A stretch of DNA of 64,000 bases from Allobosea sp. OK403 (GTDB taxonomy: Bacteria > Pseudomonadota > Alphaproteobacteria > Rhizobiales > Beijerinckiaceae), in assembly GCF_900113835.1 (NCBI RefSeq), contig NZ_FOQV01000001.1, positions 806,001-870,000 of the forward strand, read 5' to 3'. Shown one piece after another: positions 45,402 to 54,203 of the stretch; position 1 is the stretch's first letter, and each line of letters opens with the position of its first letter. Under the pieces are notes generated by a model. The model worked only from the letters and a program-made list of their open reading frames with translations, made no database searches and was not told the DNA's origin. The translations under genes and the position numbers were made by a program.

Positions 45402-46949
45402 ATGAAGCCGTCTGTCTTGGGGCTCGCGAGCCTGATTCTGGTCGCCTGCCTGCCGGGTGCAAGCTCGGCCCAGGAAAGCTTGCTGCGTGTCGCCGGCGAT
45501 GGCGATGTCTCGACGCTCGACGCCCATCGCGCCAGCGCCACCAGCGACAAGACGCTGGTCGGTTGGATCTATAACGGCCTCGTCCGCTTCAAGCCGGGCA
45601 GCGCCGACCCGAAGGACCTCGAACCCGATCTCGCCGAACGCTGGGACACCTCCGCCGACGGAAAGACCTGGACCTTCCATCTGCGCCAGGGCGTGAAGTT
45701 CCAAGGTGACTGGGGCACGCTCAGCGCCGACGACGTCGTCTATTCCTTGCAACGCTCGGCCGATCCCAAACGCTCGACCTTCTCCTCGGATTTCTCGGCA
45801 GTCGAGAGGGTGGAGAAGGTCGACGATCTTACCGTCCGCATCACGCTGAAATATGCCGATGTCAATTTTCTCGGCCGCGTCTCCAACTATCACGGCGGCA
45901 ACATCGTCAGCCGCAAGGCGGCGGAGGAACTGGGCGACAAGTTCGGTAGCAAGCCCGTCGGCACCGGCCCCTTCGCCTTCGTCGAGCAGGTGACGCAGCA
46001 ATATGTGAAGCTCACGGCTCATCCCGGCTATTTCCGCGGCAAGCCGAAGATCGACACGATCATGGTGCGCGTGATCCCTTCCGACAGCGCCCGCGAACTC
46101 GCCTTCACCTCCGGCGAAATCGACCTGATGTATGGCAAGCGCGAGCAGCGCTGGGTCGATGCCGCCCGCCGCCGGCCCGGCTTCAATGTCGAGATCTTTC
46201 GGCCGGGCGAGTACCGGCTCCTGCATATCAACCAGAGCATGCCGCCGCTCGACGATATCCGCGTGCGCCGCGCCATCGCGGCCGCGATCAATGTCGACGA
46301 CCTCGTGCGCTATGTCGGCAAGGATGTCGGTCCCAAGGGCTGTTCCGTCGTTCCGCCGGGCTATCTCGGGGAGGACTGCTCGGTCCGCTACAGCTTCGAT
46401 CTCGCCAAGGCGAAGGCGCTGCTGGCCGAATCCGGCCACAAGGACGGCATCACGATCAAGGCCATCGTCTCCAATATCTCGGCGCAGCAGCCCTTCATGG
46501 AGATCATGCAGGCGCAGCTCGCCAAGGCCGGGATCAAGCTCGAGATGCAGGTCGTCGACCACGCGACCTATCAGAGCCAGACCCGCAAGGATCTGAGCGC
46601 TCTCGTTTTCTACGGCGCGGCGCGCTTCCCCATAGCCGATACCTATCTCAGCGAGTTCTTCCACTCACGCGCGACCGTCGGCACGCCGACCGCCGCGACG
46701 AATTTCTCGCATTGCGCCGTGGCCGACAAGGAGATCGAGCAGGCCCGCATCGAACCCGACGCCGAAGCCCAGAAAGCCCTCTGGAAGGAGGCGCAGCGGA
46801 AGATCATGGAGAATGTCTGCGCCATTCCCCTGTTCGAACTGCGTCAGGTCTGGGCCCGCAGCGACCGACTCGATTTCGGCTACGAGCTGAAGGGTGCGCT
46901 GAACCTCGCGCCGCCGATCACCGAGGCCACGACGCTGAAGCCGCGCTGA
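45402..46949 (+). CDS. ABC substrate-binding protein, family 5 (peptide/opine/nickel type)
   Basis: A 515-aa periplasmic protein with a signal peptide (LGLASLILVACLPGASSAQ). The family-5 fold shows TLDAHRASATSDKTLVGWIY, LAERWDTSADGKTWTFHLRQ, and later SDSARELAFTSGEIDLMYG. Family ligands include peptides, opines, amino-acid derivatives and oligosaccharides. It is followed 11 bp later by an MmgE/PrpD gene. The matching permeases (DppB/DppC type) lie 6.3 kb downstream, and no ATPase is seen in the window. GAGGGG precedes the ATG. Confidence 0.92.
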   Translation: MKPSVLGLASLILVACLPGASSAQESLLRVAGDGDVSTLDAHRASATSDKTLVGWIYNGLVRFKPGSADPKDLEPDLAERWDTSADGKTWTFHLRQGVKFQGDWGTLSADDVVYSLQRSADPKRSTFSSDFSAVERVEKVDDLTVRITLKYADVNFLGRVSNYHGGNIVSRKAAEELGDKFGSKPVGTGPFAFVEQVTQQYVKLTAHPGYFRGKPKIDTIMVRVIPSDSARELAFTSGEIDLMYGKREQRWVDAARRRPGFNVEIFRPGEYRLLHINQSMPPLDDIRVRRAIAAAINVDDLVRYVGKDVGPKGCSVVPPGYLGEDCSVRYSFDLAKAKALLAESGHKDGITIKAIVSNISAQQPFMEIMQAQLAKAGIKLEMQVVDHATYQSQTRKDLSALVFYGAARFPIADTYLSEFFHSRATVGTPTAATNFSHCAVADKEIEQARIEPDAEAQKALWKEAQRKIMENVCAIPLFELRQVWARSDRLDFGYELKGALNLAPPITEATTLKPR

Positions 46950-46960
46950 GGGCGGCGGCA

Positions 46961-48325
46961 ATGAAGGATGGGGCGTTGGCCGTGGAGATATCGCGCCAAC
47001 TGGCGGGCTACGTCGCCACTGCCAGCAGGCAACCGCTGACGGACGAGCTGCGCGAGGCCGCTTGCCGCAGCGTCCTCGACCTCGTCACTGCGGCCGCCGC
47101 CGGGATCGCCGCGCCCGGACCGCGAGCGGTTCGCCAGGTGGCGCGGATGACGATGGCGGGCGGTGCGCTTCCGGTCTGGTTCTCCGGGCAGACGGCCGGC
47201 CTTGCCGCTGTGGTCTGGTGCAACGCCGCCGCTGCGGCCGCGCTCGATCTTGATGACGGCCACCGCTTAGCGCGCGGCCATCCCGGTGCGGCCGTCATCC
47301 CAGCAGCCTTCGCCGCCGCGCAGGAGATGGACGCGACGACAGAGGACCTGCTGCAGGCGATCGTCATCGGCTACGAGGTCGGTGTTGCTGTCGGGGCTGC
47401 GCGGCACTTTTACGCCAATACCGGCATGTGGTCGGGCTATGGCGTGGTCGCGGCGCTCGGATCTCTCAGGCGCACGCCCCCGGAGCAACTGGCCCACGCC
47501 TTCGCCATCGCCGGCATGAGCGCTCCCAACCAGCTCCATGCCGGGGCCGGGCCTGCCTTTCGCGCGCAGGAAGGCAGCGACGTCAAGGAAGGCATACCCT
47601 GGTCGAGCCTGACGGCGGTCAATGCGCTCCTGCTCGCCGAGGCCGGCCATACCGGGCCGCTCGGCCTGCTCGACAATGAGGAGCATTTCCGCCTGGACGG
47701 ACTGGCCGGTGGCCTCGGCGGGCAGGGCTATGTCGCCCGCAACTACATGAAGTTCCACGCCTGCTGCCGGCATGTCCATGCGCCGGTCGAAGCGTTGCTC
47801 GGCCTGCTCGCCCAGCATCATATCGATCCGCAAGCGATCGAAGGGATCGAGGTCGCGACCTATAGCGGTGCCCTGCGCCTCGCCAATCGGCCGCGTCCCC
47901 AGGGCTTCACCGATATCCAGTTCTCTATTCCCTACTGCCTCGGCCTTGTCGCGATAGACGGACCGGACGCCTTGCTGCCGCTGGCAGAAGCCGCCCTCGA
48001 CCGGTCCGACATCGTCGCCCTCGCGGAGAAGATCTCGCTGCGCCTCGCCCCCGAGCTCGACGCGCGTTTTCCCACCGAGACGCTGTCGCGCGTCACCATC
48101 CGTGTCGGCGGGCGCGAATTCGTCTCGCCCGTCACCGCGCCGCGCGGCGAGGCTTCCGCGCCCCCATCATGGCTCGATCTCGAAGAAAAGCTCCGGAAAG
48201 CCAGCCGCTTCGTTGCGACGCCCGCGCAGCAGGAGCAGTTGCTCGCCGCCTCCAGCCGGTTGCGAGCTGGCGACCATGCTCCACTGCTGGATGCCTTCGC
48301 GACGATCCGGCTCAGCCTGGGCTGA
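46961..48325 (+). CDS. MmgE/PrpD-family protein (2-methylcitrate dehydratase-like)
   Basis: A 454-aa protein of the MmgE/PrpD superfamily, which includes 2-methylcitrate dehydratase, cis-aconitate decarboxylase and iminodisuccinate epimerase. Family segments: ALDLDDGHRLARGHPGAAVI near residues 85-105, GYEVGVAVGAA, and MKFHACCRHVHAPVEALLGL. Iron-free dehydration, epimerisation or decarboxylation of a polycarboxylate are all plausible. Its placement with a binding protein and amine dehydrogenases fits an iminodicarboxylate or opine-like substrate better than methylcitrate, as no prpB or prpC is present. It overlaps the convergent LysR gene by 14 bp at its 3' end. Confidence 0.88.
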   Translation: MKDGALAVEISRQLAGYVATASRQPLTDELREAACRSVLDLVTAAAAGIAAPGPRAVRQVARMTMAGGALPVWFSGQTAGLAAVVWCNAAAAAALDLDDGHRLARGHPGAAVIPAAFAAAQEMDATTEDLLQAIVIGYEVGVAVGAARHFYANTGMWSGYGVVAALGSLRRTPPEQLAHAFAIAGMSAPNQLHAGAGPAFRAQEGSDVKEGIPWSSLTAVNALLLAEAGHTGPLGLLDNEEHFRLDGLAGGLGGQGYVARNYMKFHACCRHVHAPVEALLGLLAQHHIDPQAIEGIEVATYSGALRLANRPRPQGFTDIQFSIPYCLGLVAIDGPDALLPLAEAALDRSDIVALAEKISLRLAPELDARFPTETLSRVTIRVGGREFVSPVTAPRGEASAPPSWLDLEEKLRKASRFVATPAQQEQLLAASSRLRAGDHAPLLDAFATIRLSLG

Positions 48326-49229
48326 GGATCGTTCGCGAAATCTCGGCAGCGGCTTCGCGTGCGCCGTCCAGGAAGGCATCGACGAGCCGGGCGTTGCGGC
48401 TGTCACGGATGCGGCAGAGCTGGAAGTCGAGCTGAACGGCCGGCTCAAAGCCTCGTATCGCCACCTTGCCCCGCAAGCCCCCGACGGCCGACGGATGAAC
48501 CAAGGATACCCCGATGCCGGCGGCCACGAACTCGCACAGGGTCGGCGAAATGCTCACGACCATGACGATCTCGGGTGCTACTCCGTGTGCCTCGAAAACC
48601 TGCCCGATACGCCGGCTCGTAAAACTCTCCGGATCGAATGAGATGAAGGCGGTTCCGTCGAGATCATGGGGGGTGATCACGCTCTTTTCCGTCAGCGGAT
48701 GGTCCAGCGGCAGGATGCAGACGAGTGGATGAGCCATCAGCGGCTCGGAGACGATGTACGGATTGTCGATCGGCGAGACGGTGAATCCGACGTCGAGCTT
48801 TCGGGTCACGAGCCCGTCGGCGATCCACTGCGAGCTGCGCGACTGCACCGAGCAGAGCACACCCGGCTGGCGGGCGAGAAAGCGCGTGGTCGCCTCCCTT
48901 ATGAAGGCGCCCGAGAGCGCCGGCATGACGCCGATCAGCAGGCGGCTCTGCTCGTCGCGGCGGATCGCCTCGACGGCATTCTCGACCTGGCGCACGCCGG
49001 CGAAGATCCGGTCGATCTCCTCATAGAGCCGCATCCCGCGCCGGGTCAGCACGAGCCGTCCCTTCACGCGGTCGAATAGCTGCAGAGCCGTGTCCTCCTC
49101 CAGATGGGCGATCAGCTTGCTCATGGCCGGCTGCGAGATGTTCATCATCTCGGCTGCGCGGCTGACCGTGCCGTATTCGATCACAGCCTTGAAGGCCTCG
49201 ACCTGCCGAAGATTGAGCCGTCGCGCCAT
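48312..49229 (-). CDS. LysR-family regulator of the dehydrogenase/transport cluster
   Basis: A 305-aa regulator. The N-terminal helix-turn-helix is RRLNLRQVEAFKAVIEYGTV, then AAEMMNISQPAMSKLIAHLE. The effector domain starts about residue 90 (LLIGVMPALSGAFI). It resembles NocR/OccR-like opine and amino-acid LysR proteins in general layout. ATG 49229 gives the standard N-terminus. It is divergent from the operon at 49322 with a 92-bp shared gap, and its 3' end overlaps the PrpD-type gene. A motif shared with the 45402 operon promoter lies just upstream, suggesting control of both operons and itself. Confidence 0.92.
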   Translation of the reverse strand: MARRLNLRQVEAFKAVIEYGTVSRAAEMMNISQPAMSKLIAHLEEDTALQLFDRVKGRLVLTRRGMRLYEEIDRIFAGVRQVENAVEAIRRDEQSRLLIGVMPALSGAFIREATTRFLARQPGVLCSVQSRSSQWIADGLVTRKLDVGFTVSPIDNPYIVSEPLMAHPLVCILPLDHPLTEKSVITPHDLDGTAFISFDPESFTSRRIGQVFEAHGVAPEIVMVVSISPTLCEFVAAGIGVSLVHPSAVGGLRGKVAIRGFEPAVQLDFQLCRIRDSRNARLVDAFLDGAREAAAEISRTILSPG

Positions 49230-49232
49230 TGC

Positions 49233-49248
49233 ATAACCCTGGAGAATA
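49233..49248. promoter_or_regulatory. Candidate LysR-box motif, copy 2
   Basis: ATAACCCTGGAGAATA is the second copy of the motif seen at 45301-45316 (14 of 16 identical). It is 73 bp before the operon start at 49322 and four bases upstream of the LysR gene, where it overlaps that gene's ribosome site in reverse. This is consistent with autorepression and control of the divergent operon. T-N11-A spacing is 49234 to 49246. Confidence 0.6.
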
Positions 49249-49266
49249 GCATCGAGAGAAAAACGA

Positions 49267-49303
49267 CTTTGACGAAATACAATAAGGCTTCCTAACGTCA
49301 AAG
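49267..49303. promoter_or_regulatory. Perfect 8-bp inverted repeat in the LysR-dehydrogenase gap
   Basis: CTTTGACG (49267-49274) and CGTCAAAG (49296-49303) are perfect inverted copies 21 bp apart, ending 18 bp before the ATG at 49322. The spacing suits contacts on neighbouring helical turns by a regulator tetramer. No homologous site is seen at 45402. Confidence 0.45.
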
Positions 49304-49321
49304 CCGGCAAGGGAAATTCAC

Positions 49322-50440
49322 ATGCGGCCGGACATCATCGTCATCGGAGGGGGCACGGTCGGCGCGGCGATCGCGTATGGCCTCGCCAAGAAGCAGCAGC
49401 AGGTACTGCTGCTCGACGGCGACGACGGCGACTTCCGCGCAGCCCGCGCGAATTTCGGGCTCGTCTGGCTGCAGGGCAAGGGGCTCGGCATGCCGGCCTA
49501 TCAGGCCTTGACCCATGACAGCATCGCATTGTGGCGCGGCTTCACCAACGAAATCGAGGCCGAAACGAAGATCGACCTCGCCTATGAGCAGAATGGCGGC
49601 CTCGCTTTCTGCCTGGGAGAGAAGGGCTTCGAGCAGCGACGGCACGACCTGATGCGACTGCACAACCAGCGCGGCGAGGGCGCGCCGGATTGGGAGATGC
49701 TCGATCGTTCGGCGCTGGAGCATTTGCTGCCTAAGGTCACCCTCGGCCCCAAGGTGACGGGGGCGAGCTTCGGTCGACATGATGGGCACGCCAATCCGTT
49801 GCGGCTGCTGGCCGCTCTGCACGGAGCGCTCCTGCGCCATGGCGGCAGCATCCGCCATCGGGCGCGCGTCGAGCGTATCGAACCGGTGGGCCGCGATTTT
49901 CGCCTGATCCTCGACGACGAGGCATTGATCGCGCCCCGCATCGTCATCGCGGCCGGGCTCGGCTCCCCCCCATTGGCCCGGCAGGTCGGGCTTGAGGTGC
50001 CCCTGCGTCCCGAACGCGGACAGGTGCTCGTCACCGAGCGGCTGGCTCCCTTCCTGCCGCTGCCGGCGAGCGGCTTGCGCCAAACCGGCGAGGGCACGGT
50101 GATGATCGGCGCAACCAAGGATCACCCGGGCTTCGATGTTTCGACGACGGCGGAAGCCGCCGCCGGGCTGAGCCGCAAGACGGTCGAGATCGTCCCTGCG
50201 CTGGCCCAGGTCCGCCTCGTCAGGCAGTGGGCCGGCCTCAGGATCATGACGCCCGACGGCTATCCGATCTATGCGCAGTCGCACAGCCATCCCGGCGCCT
50301 TCGTCGCGCTCTGCCATTCCGGCGTGACGCTCGCGGCCTTCCATGCCGAGACACTGGCGGGAGCCATCGCCGCCGGTACTCTGCCCGAAAACCTTTCTCC
50401 CTTTCACCAGAGACGCTTCGATGTTCCGCAAGCTGCATGA
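49322..50440 (+). CDS. FAD-dependent amine/imino-acid oxidoreductase (DadA-like), first beta subunit
   Basis: A 372-aa flavoprotein of the DAO/DadA family. The N-terminal FAD motif is IIVIGGGTVGAAIAYGLAKK, and a C-terminal FAD-site segment is RQWAGLRIMTPDGYPIY. Enzymes of this type oxidise D-amino acids, opines, sarcosine or hydroxyproline, passing electrons to partner subunits. The final 20 bases overlap the 2Fe-2S gene, so the two are translationally coupled. It differs markedly from the second DadA-like protein at 52132. The substrate is not predictable. Confidence 0.88.
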   Translation: MRPDIIVIGGGTVGAAIAYGLAKKQQQVLLLDGDDGDFRAARANFGLVWLQGKGLGMPAYQALTHDSIALWRGFTNEIEAETKIDLAYEQNGGLAFCLGEKGFEQRRHDLMRLHNQRGEGAPDWEMLDRSALEHLLPKVTLGPKVTGASFGRHDGHANPLRLLAALHGALLRHGGSIRHRARVERIEPVGRDFRLILDDEALIAPRIVIAAGLGSPPLARQVGLEVPLRPERGQVLVTERLAPFLPLPASGLRQTGEGTVMIGATKDHPGFDVSTTAEAAAGLSRKTVEIVPALAQVRLVRQWAGLRIMTPDGYPIYAQSHSHPGAFVALCHSGVTLAAFHAETLAGAIAAGTLPENLSPFHQRRFDVPQAA

Positions 50441-50717
50441 TCCAGGGGCGCAAGCCATAACGATCTTCATCGATGGGCGTCCCGTGCCCGCCGAACTCGG
50501 CGAAAGCGTCGCCGCGGTGCTGCTGCGCCAGCCCGAAGCCTGGTGCCGCACAACGCCGGTCTCGGAGAGTCCGCGCGCGCCCTATTGCATGATGGGCGTC
50601 TGTTTCGAATGCCTCGTCGAGGTCGACGGCCTGGCCTCCGTGCAAGGCTGTCTGACGCCGGTTCGAAGCGGCATGCGCATCGCCCGTCAGCAGGGCCCCA
50701 GGAGCCTGTCGGCATGA
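50421..50717 (+). CDS. Small 2Fe-2S subunit of an HcnABC/opine-oxidase-type dehydrogenase
   Basis: A 98-aa ferredoxin-like protein with cluster ligands Cys56-x4-Cys61-x2-Cys64-x12-Cys77 (YCMMGVCFEC ... QGC), the pattern of HcnA and of the gamma subunit of hydroxyproline dehydrogenase. An extra Cys42 lies outside the motif. It carries electrons between flavin subunits. The ATG overlaps the upstream flavoprotein gene, and the stop overlaps the next gene by four bases. Confidence 0.9.
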   Translation: MFRKLHDPGAQAITIFIDGRPVPAELGESVAAVLLRQPEAWCRTTPVSESPRAPYCMMGVCFECLVEVDGLASVQGCLTPVRSGMRIARQQGPRSLSA

Positions 50718-52135
50718 ACGTGAACGAGACCGATCTCCTGATCGTCGGCGCAGGGCCCGCGGGCATGGCCGCTGCCGTCACCGCCCGCCGCCACGGCCTC
50801 TCCGTGCGTGTCCTCGACGATCAGCCGGCGCCCGGCGGCCAGATCTGGCGCGCGATCGAGACCGTAGCCGCGACGCCGCGCCTCGCGCGGCTTGGCGAGT
50901 CATACCGGGCTGGAGCGGATCGGGCCTCCGCGTTCCGCTCCTGCGGCGCGCTCTACGAGCCGGAAAGCCAGCTCTGGCAGATCGAGCCCGGTTTTCGCGC
51001 CTTCCTGACGCAGCAAGGCAAAGCGCGTAGCGTGACCGCGCGAGCCGTCATCCTCGCCACCGGCGCACAGGAACGCCCAGTGCCGTTTCCCGGCTGGACG
51101 CTGCCGGGCGTGCTGACCGTCGGCGCCGCACAGATTCTGCTGAAGACAGCCGATTCCGTCCCGACGAGCCCTGTCTGGATCGCTGGTTGCGGGCCGCTGC
51201 CATTGCTCTACATGACGCAGCTGCTCGCAGCAGGCGGCCGGATCGCCGGCTTCCTCGATACGACCCCGCGTGGGCGCATCGGCGCGGCTTTGCGGCATCT
51301 GCCGAAGGGCCTTGGCCGCCTCGCCGATCTCGCCAAGGGCCTGTCCTGGTCGCTCGCGCTTAAACGGGCCGGGTTCCCGATCATCCACCATGTCGCGGAG
51401 CTTCGCGCAGAGGGGGCAGGGCGCCTCGAAAGCCTGCATTACCGGACGCAGGACGGCCGCGAAGGCGAGGTGACCGCGGAGGTACTGCTCGTCCATGAGG
51501 GCGTGGTGCCGAACATCCATGCCCCGCTCGCGCTCGGCTGCGCAGTGAGTTGGCATGCCGGCCAGCACTGCTATGTCCCTGAGTTGGACAGTTGGGGCGA
51601 GACCTCACAAGTGAATGTCTTCGTCGCGGGCGACGGCGCCGGCATCGGCGGCGCCGAAGCAGCCGAACCGCGCGGACGGATCGCCGCACTGCGCGTCGCT
51701 GCCCGGCTCGGAAAACTCGGCGAAGGCGAAGCCGAATCCGCCGCCCGGTCGGAGCGGAGCAGGCTTGCCCGCGCGCTCGCCTTGCGGCCCTTCCTCGATG
51801 CGCTCTATGCACCGCGTCCGCAGGTCTTCGCCCCGGCCGACGAGACGCTCGTCTGCCGCTGCGAGGAGGTCACGGCCGGCGAATTGCGCGCCCGCGCCGT
51901 GCAGGGGCGACCTGGCCCCAACCAGATCAAGGCCTTCACCCGTGCCGGCATGGGGCCCTGCCAGGGCCGGCAATGCGGCTACACCATGGCCCATATCGTC
52001 GCGGCCGCGCAGAACCGACCGGTCGAGGAGGTCGGTTTCTATCGTATTCGCCCACCGCTGAAGCCGGTGACGCTTGGCGAGTTGGCAAGTCTTGGCGAAT
52101 TGGCAAGCCTCGACGAGCGGGAGCCGGCGGCGTGA
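50714..52135 (+). CDS. FAD/NAD(P)-binding oxidoreductase, HcnB/OoxA/NoxA-like alpha subunit
   Basis: A 473-aa two-dinucleotide-fold flavoprotein. The FAD motif is LLIVGAGPAGMAAAVTARRH with QPAPGGQIWR. The second nucleotide motif region is VWIAGCGPLPLLYMTQLLAA. A C-terminal BFD-like 2Fe-2S domain has cysteines at about 380, 382, 414 and 419 (VCRCEEV ... GPCQGRQCG). This layout matches HcnB and opine-oxidase A subunits. The C-terminus includes a duplicated LGELAS peptide coded by an 18-bp tandem repeat. It overlaps genes on both sides by four bases. Confidence 0.9.
   Translation: MNVNETDLLIVGAGPAGMAAAVTARRHGLSVRVLDDQPAPGGQIWRAIETVAATPRLARLGESYRAGADRASAFRSCGALYEPESQLWQIEPGFRAFLTQQGKARSVTARAVILATGAQERPVPFPGWTLPGVLTVGAAQILLKTADSVPTSPVWIAGCGPLPLLYMTQLLAAGGRIAGFLDTTPRGRIGAALRHLPKGLGRLADLAKGLSWSLALKRAGFPIIHHVAELRAEGAGRLESLHYRTQDGREGEVTAEVLLVHEGVVPNIHAPLALGCAVSWHAGQHCYVPELDSWGETSQVNVFVAGDGAGIGGAEAAEPRGRIAALRVAARLGKLGEGEAESAARSERSRLARALALRPFLDALYAPRPQVFAPADETLVCRCEEVTAGELRARAVQGRPGPNQIKAFTRAGMGPCQGRQCGYTMAHIVAAAQNRPVEEVGFYRIRPPLKPVTLGELASLGELASLDEREPAA
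52073..52108. repeat. 18-bp tandem duplication near the end of the HcnB-like gene
   Basis: CTTGGCGAGTTGGCAAGT (52073-52090) is followed directly by CTTGGCGAATTGGCAAGC (52091-52108), 16 of 18 bases identical. In frame it gives LGELAS twice, so reading is not disturbed. Confidence 0.8.
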
Positions 52136-53262
52136 GCACTGAGGCATTCGACGTCGCGGTCGTGGGCGGCGGCTTGCACGGCCTGTCGGCGGCGCTGCAT
52201 CTGGCCCGCGCCGGCCGGCGCGTGGCGGTGATCGAGCGGCGCTGGACTGGCCGGCACGCCTCCGGCGCCACCGCAGCCGGCGTGCGCACGCTGGGTCGCG
52301 ACATCGCCGAGATCCCGATCTCGCTCGAAGCGATGGCGATGTGGCACAAGATCGCGGACATCGTCGGCGACCCTTGCGGCTTTCATGCCCATGGCCAGCT
52401 CCGCGTCGCGGAGACTGCGGAGCACATGCCGGCCTTGCTCCAGCGCGAGGCGAAAATCCGCGCACTGGGCTGCACGCATGAAGAGATCATCGACGCTGCC
52501 GAGCTGCGCCGCCTCGTGCCGGCCTTGAGCCCGCATTGCGTCGGCGCGCTGGTGGCGCGGCGCGACGGCGCCGCCGATCCACACCGCACCATCCTCGCCT
52601 TCCGCCGCGCCTGTGAAGCGGAGAACGTCGCCATCGTCGAGGACTGCGGCGTCGAGGCGGTCGACCGGCAGGGAAACGACTGGCTGCTCGTTTGCGGCCA
52701 GCGCCGCTTCCGCGCGCCCGTCGTCGTCAACGCGGCCGGCGCCTGGGCCGCCCGGCTCGCAGCCCTGTTCGGCGACGAGATTACGCTTGGCGTCAGGGCC
52801 TCAATGATGATCGTAACGGAGCGCCTCGCGCCGCTGCTCGCCCCCGTCGTTAGCGTCGTCGGCCGGGCGCTCTCCTTCAAGCAATCGGACCAGGGCACTC
52901 TGGTGATCGGCGGCGGCTTGCAGGGCGCGGCCGATCTCGACCGGGAGCGCAGCAGCGTCAACTTCAGCGAGCTCGCCAAGGGTGCACGGGCCGCGAGCGA
53001 CCTCTTCCCGGCCGTGCGCGGCGTGCGCATCGCCCGCTGCTGGACCGGGATCGAAGCGCAAACGCGCGACCACCTGCCGGTCATCGGCGCCTCGCCGAAT
53101 GCGCCCGGCCTGTTCCATGCCTTCGGTTTCTCCGGCCATGGCTTTCAGCTCGTCCCTGTCGTCGGGGCGATCCTGACGGATCTCGTCGTTGAGGGAACGA
53201 CGCGGCGCGAGATCGCCGCCTTCGCGCCGCGGCGCCTGATGCAGGAAAGGGTCGCGGCATGA
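52132..53262 (+). CDS. FAD-dependent amine/imino-acid oxidoreductase (DadA/SoxB-like), second beta subunit
   Basis: A 376-aa flavoprotein beginning FDVAVVGGGLHGLSAALHLA (FAD site). Near the C-terminus, GIEAQTRDHLPVIGASPNAP and HAFGFSGHGFQLVP resemble sarcosine-oxidase-beta and HcnC-type proteins. Together with the alpha and 2Fe-2S genes it could form an alpha-beta-gamma dehydrogenase. It is a distant relative of the 49322 product, so the complex may exist in two versions or use both beta subunits. A GTG start overlaps the previous stop, and the end overlaps the DppB-type gene (ATGA). Confidence 0.88.
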   Translation: MSTEAFDVAVVGGGLHGLSAALHLARAGRRVAVIERRWTGRHASGATAAGVRTLGRDIAEIPISLEAMAMWHKIADIVGDPCGFHAHGQLRVAETAEHMPALLQREAKIRALGCTHEEIIDAAELRRLVPALSPHCVGALVARRDGAADPHRTILAFRRACEAENVAIVEDCGVEAVDRQGNDWLLVCGQRRFRAPVVVNAAGAWAARLAALFGDEITLGVRASMMIVTERLAPLLAPVVSVVGRALSFKQSDQGTLVIGGGLQGAADLDRERSSVNFSELAKGARAASDLFPAVRGVRIARCWTGIEAQTRDHLPVIGASPNAPGLFHAFGFSGHGFQLVPVVGAILTDLVVEGTTRREIAAFAPRRLMQERVAA

Positions 53263-54203
53263 TGAGCTATGTCTTCAGGCGCGTGCTCCTCGCCGTGCCG
53301 ACGCTGTTCCTGATGCTGACGGCGATCTTCGTGCTGGTCCGGCTCGTGCCCGGCGACGCCGCCTCCGTGATCCTCGGCGATCAGGCGAGCGCAGCCTCGC
53401 TTGCGGCCCTCAGGGAAAAGCTCGGGCTCGACCAGCCGGTCCATGTCCAGTATCTCGCCTTCCTCGGCAAGGTCCTGACTGGCGATCTCGGCCAGTCCTT
53501 GAGCAGCGGCCGCAGCGTCATCCAGGAGGTGCTGCTGGTGCTGCCCTCGACGATCGAGCTCACCATTGCGGCAGTCGCGATCGGCCTTGTCTTCGGGTTG
53601 CCGCTCGGCGTCGCCGCCGCGCTCAGCCGCAATGGCTGGGTCGACTATGTCTCGCGCGTCGTCTCGCTGGTCGGCCTGTCCTTCCCGGCCTTCGTTTCCG
53701 GCATCCTGATGCTGATCGTCTTCTCGATCCAGCTCGGCTGGTTCCCGGTGCTGGGCAACACCAGCGGCGCGGGGAACCTCGCGGAGCGGCTGCGGGCGCT
53801 CGCACTGCCGGCGCTCAATCTCGGCATCATCATGACGGCCTATGTGATGCGCGTGACCCGCGCCGCGATGCTCGGCGTCCTGACCGAGGATTATATCCGC
53901 ACCGCCCGCGCCAAGGGGGTGGGCCCAGGCCAGCTCGTCGTGACCCATGCGCTGCGCAACAGCCTGATCCCGATCATCACGGTGGTCGGGCTCTATTTCG
54001 GCACGCTGATCGGCAATTCGGTGCTGACCGAGATCATCTTCAACCGCCCGGGCCTAGGCAAGCTGATCATCGGGGCGCTCAACGCCCGTGACTACACGCT
54101 GCTGCAGGGGCTGATGATCATCTTCGCCATCTGCGTGATCATCGTGAACACATTGACCGATCTGGCCTACGGCCTCGTCGATCCGAGGGTGAAATACACA
54201 TGA
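53259..54203 (+). CDS. ABC transporter permease, DppB type
   Basis: A 314-aa inner-membrane protein with six transmembrane segments, beginning MSYVFRRVLLAVPTLFLMLT. The family motifs RLVPGDAASVILGDQAS and the EAA-like loop (VLTEDYIRTARAKGVGPGQL, about 205-225) are clear. It pairs with the DppC-type permease. The likely receptor is the family-5 binding protein at 45402. Start overlaps the upstream flavoprotein stop by four bases, tying uptake to oxidation in one operon. Confidence 0.94.
   Translation: MMSYVFRRVLLAVPTLFLMLTAIFVLVRLVPGDAASVILGDQASAASLAALREKLGLDQPVHVQYLAFLGKVLTGDLGQSLSSGRSVIQEVLLVLPSTIELTIAAVAIGLVFGLPLGVAAALSRNGWVDYVSRVVSLVGLSFPAFVSGILMLIVFSIQLGWFPVLGNTSGAGNLAERLRALALPALNLGIIMTAYVMRVTRAAMLGVLTEDYIRTARAKGVGPGQLVVTHALRNSLIPIITVVGLYFGTLIGNSVLTEIIFNRPGLGKLIIGALNARDYTLLQGLMIIFAICVIIVNTLTDLAYGLVDPRVKYT

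Noticed and set aside
49322..53262. Hydrogen cyanide synthase operon hcnABC
   Set aside because: The subunit types match, but the same types occur in opine oxidases and amino/imino-acid dehydrogenases. The extra DadA-like gene and the fused permeases argue for catabolism, not HCN production.
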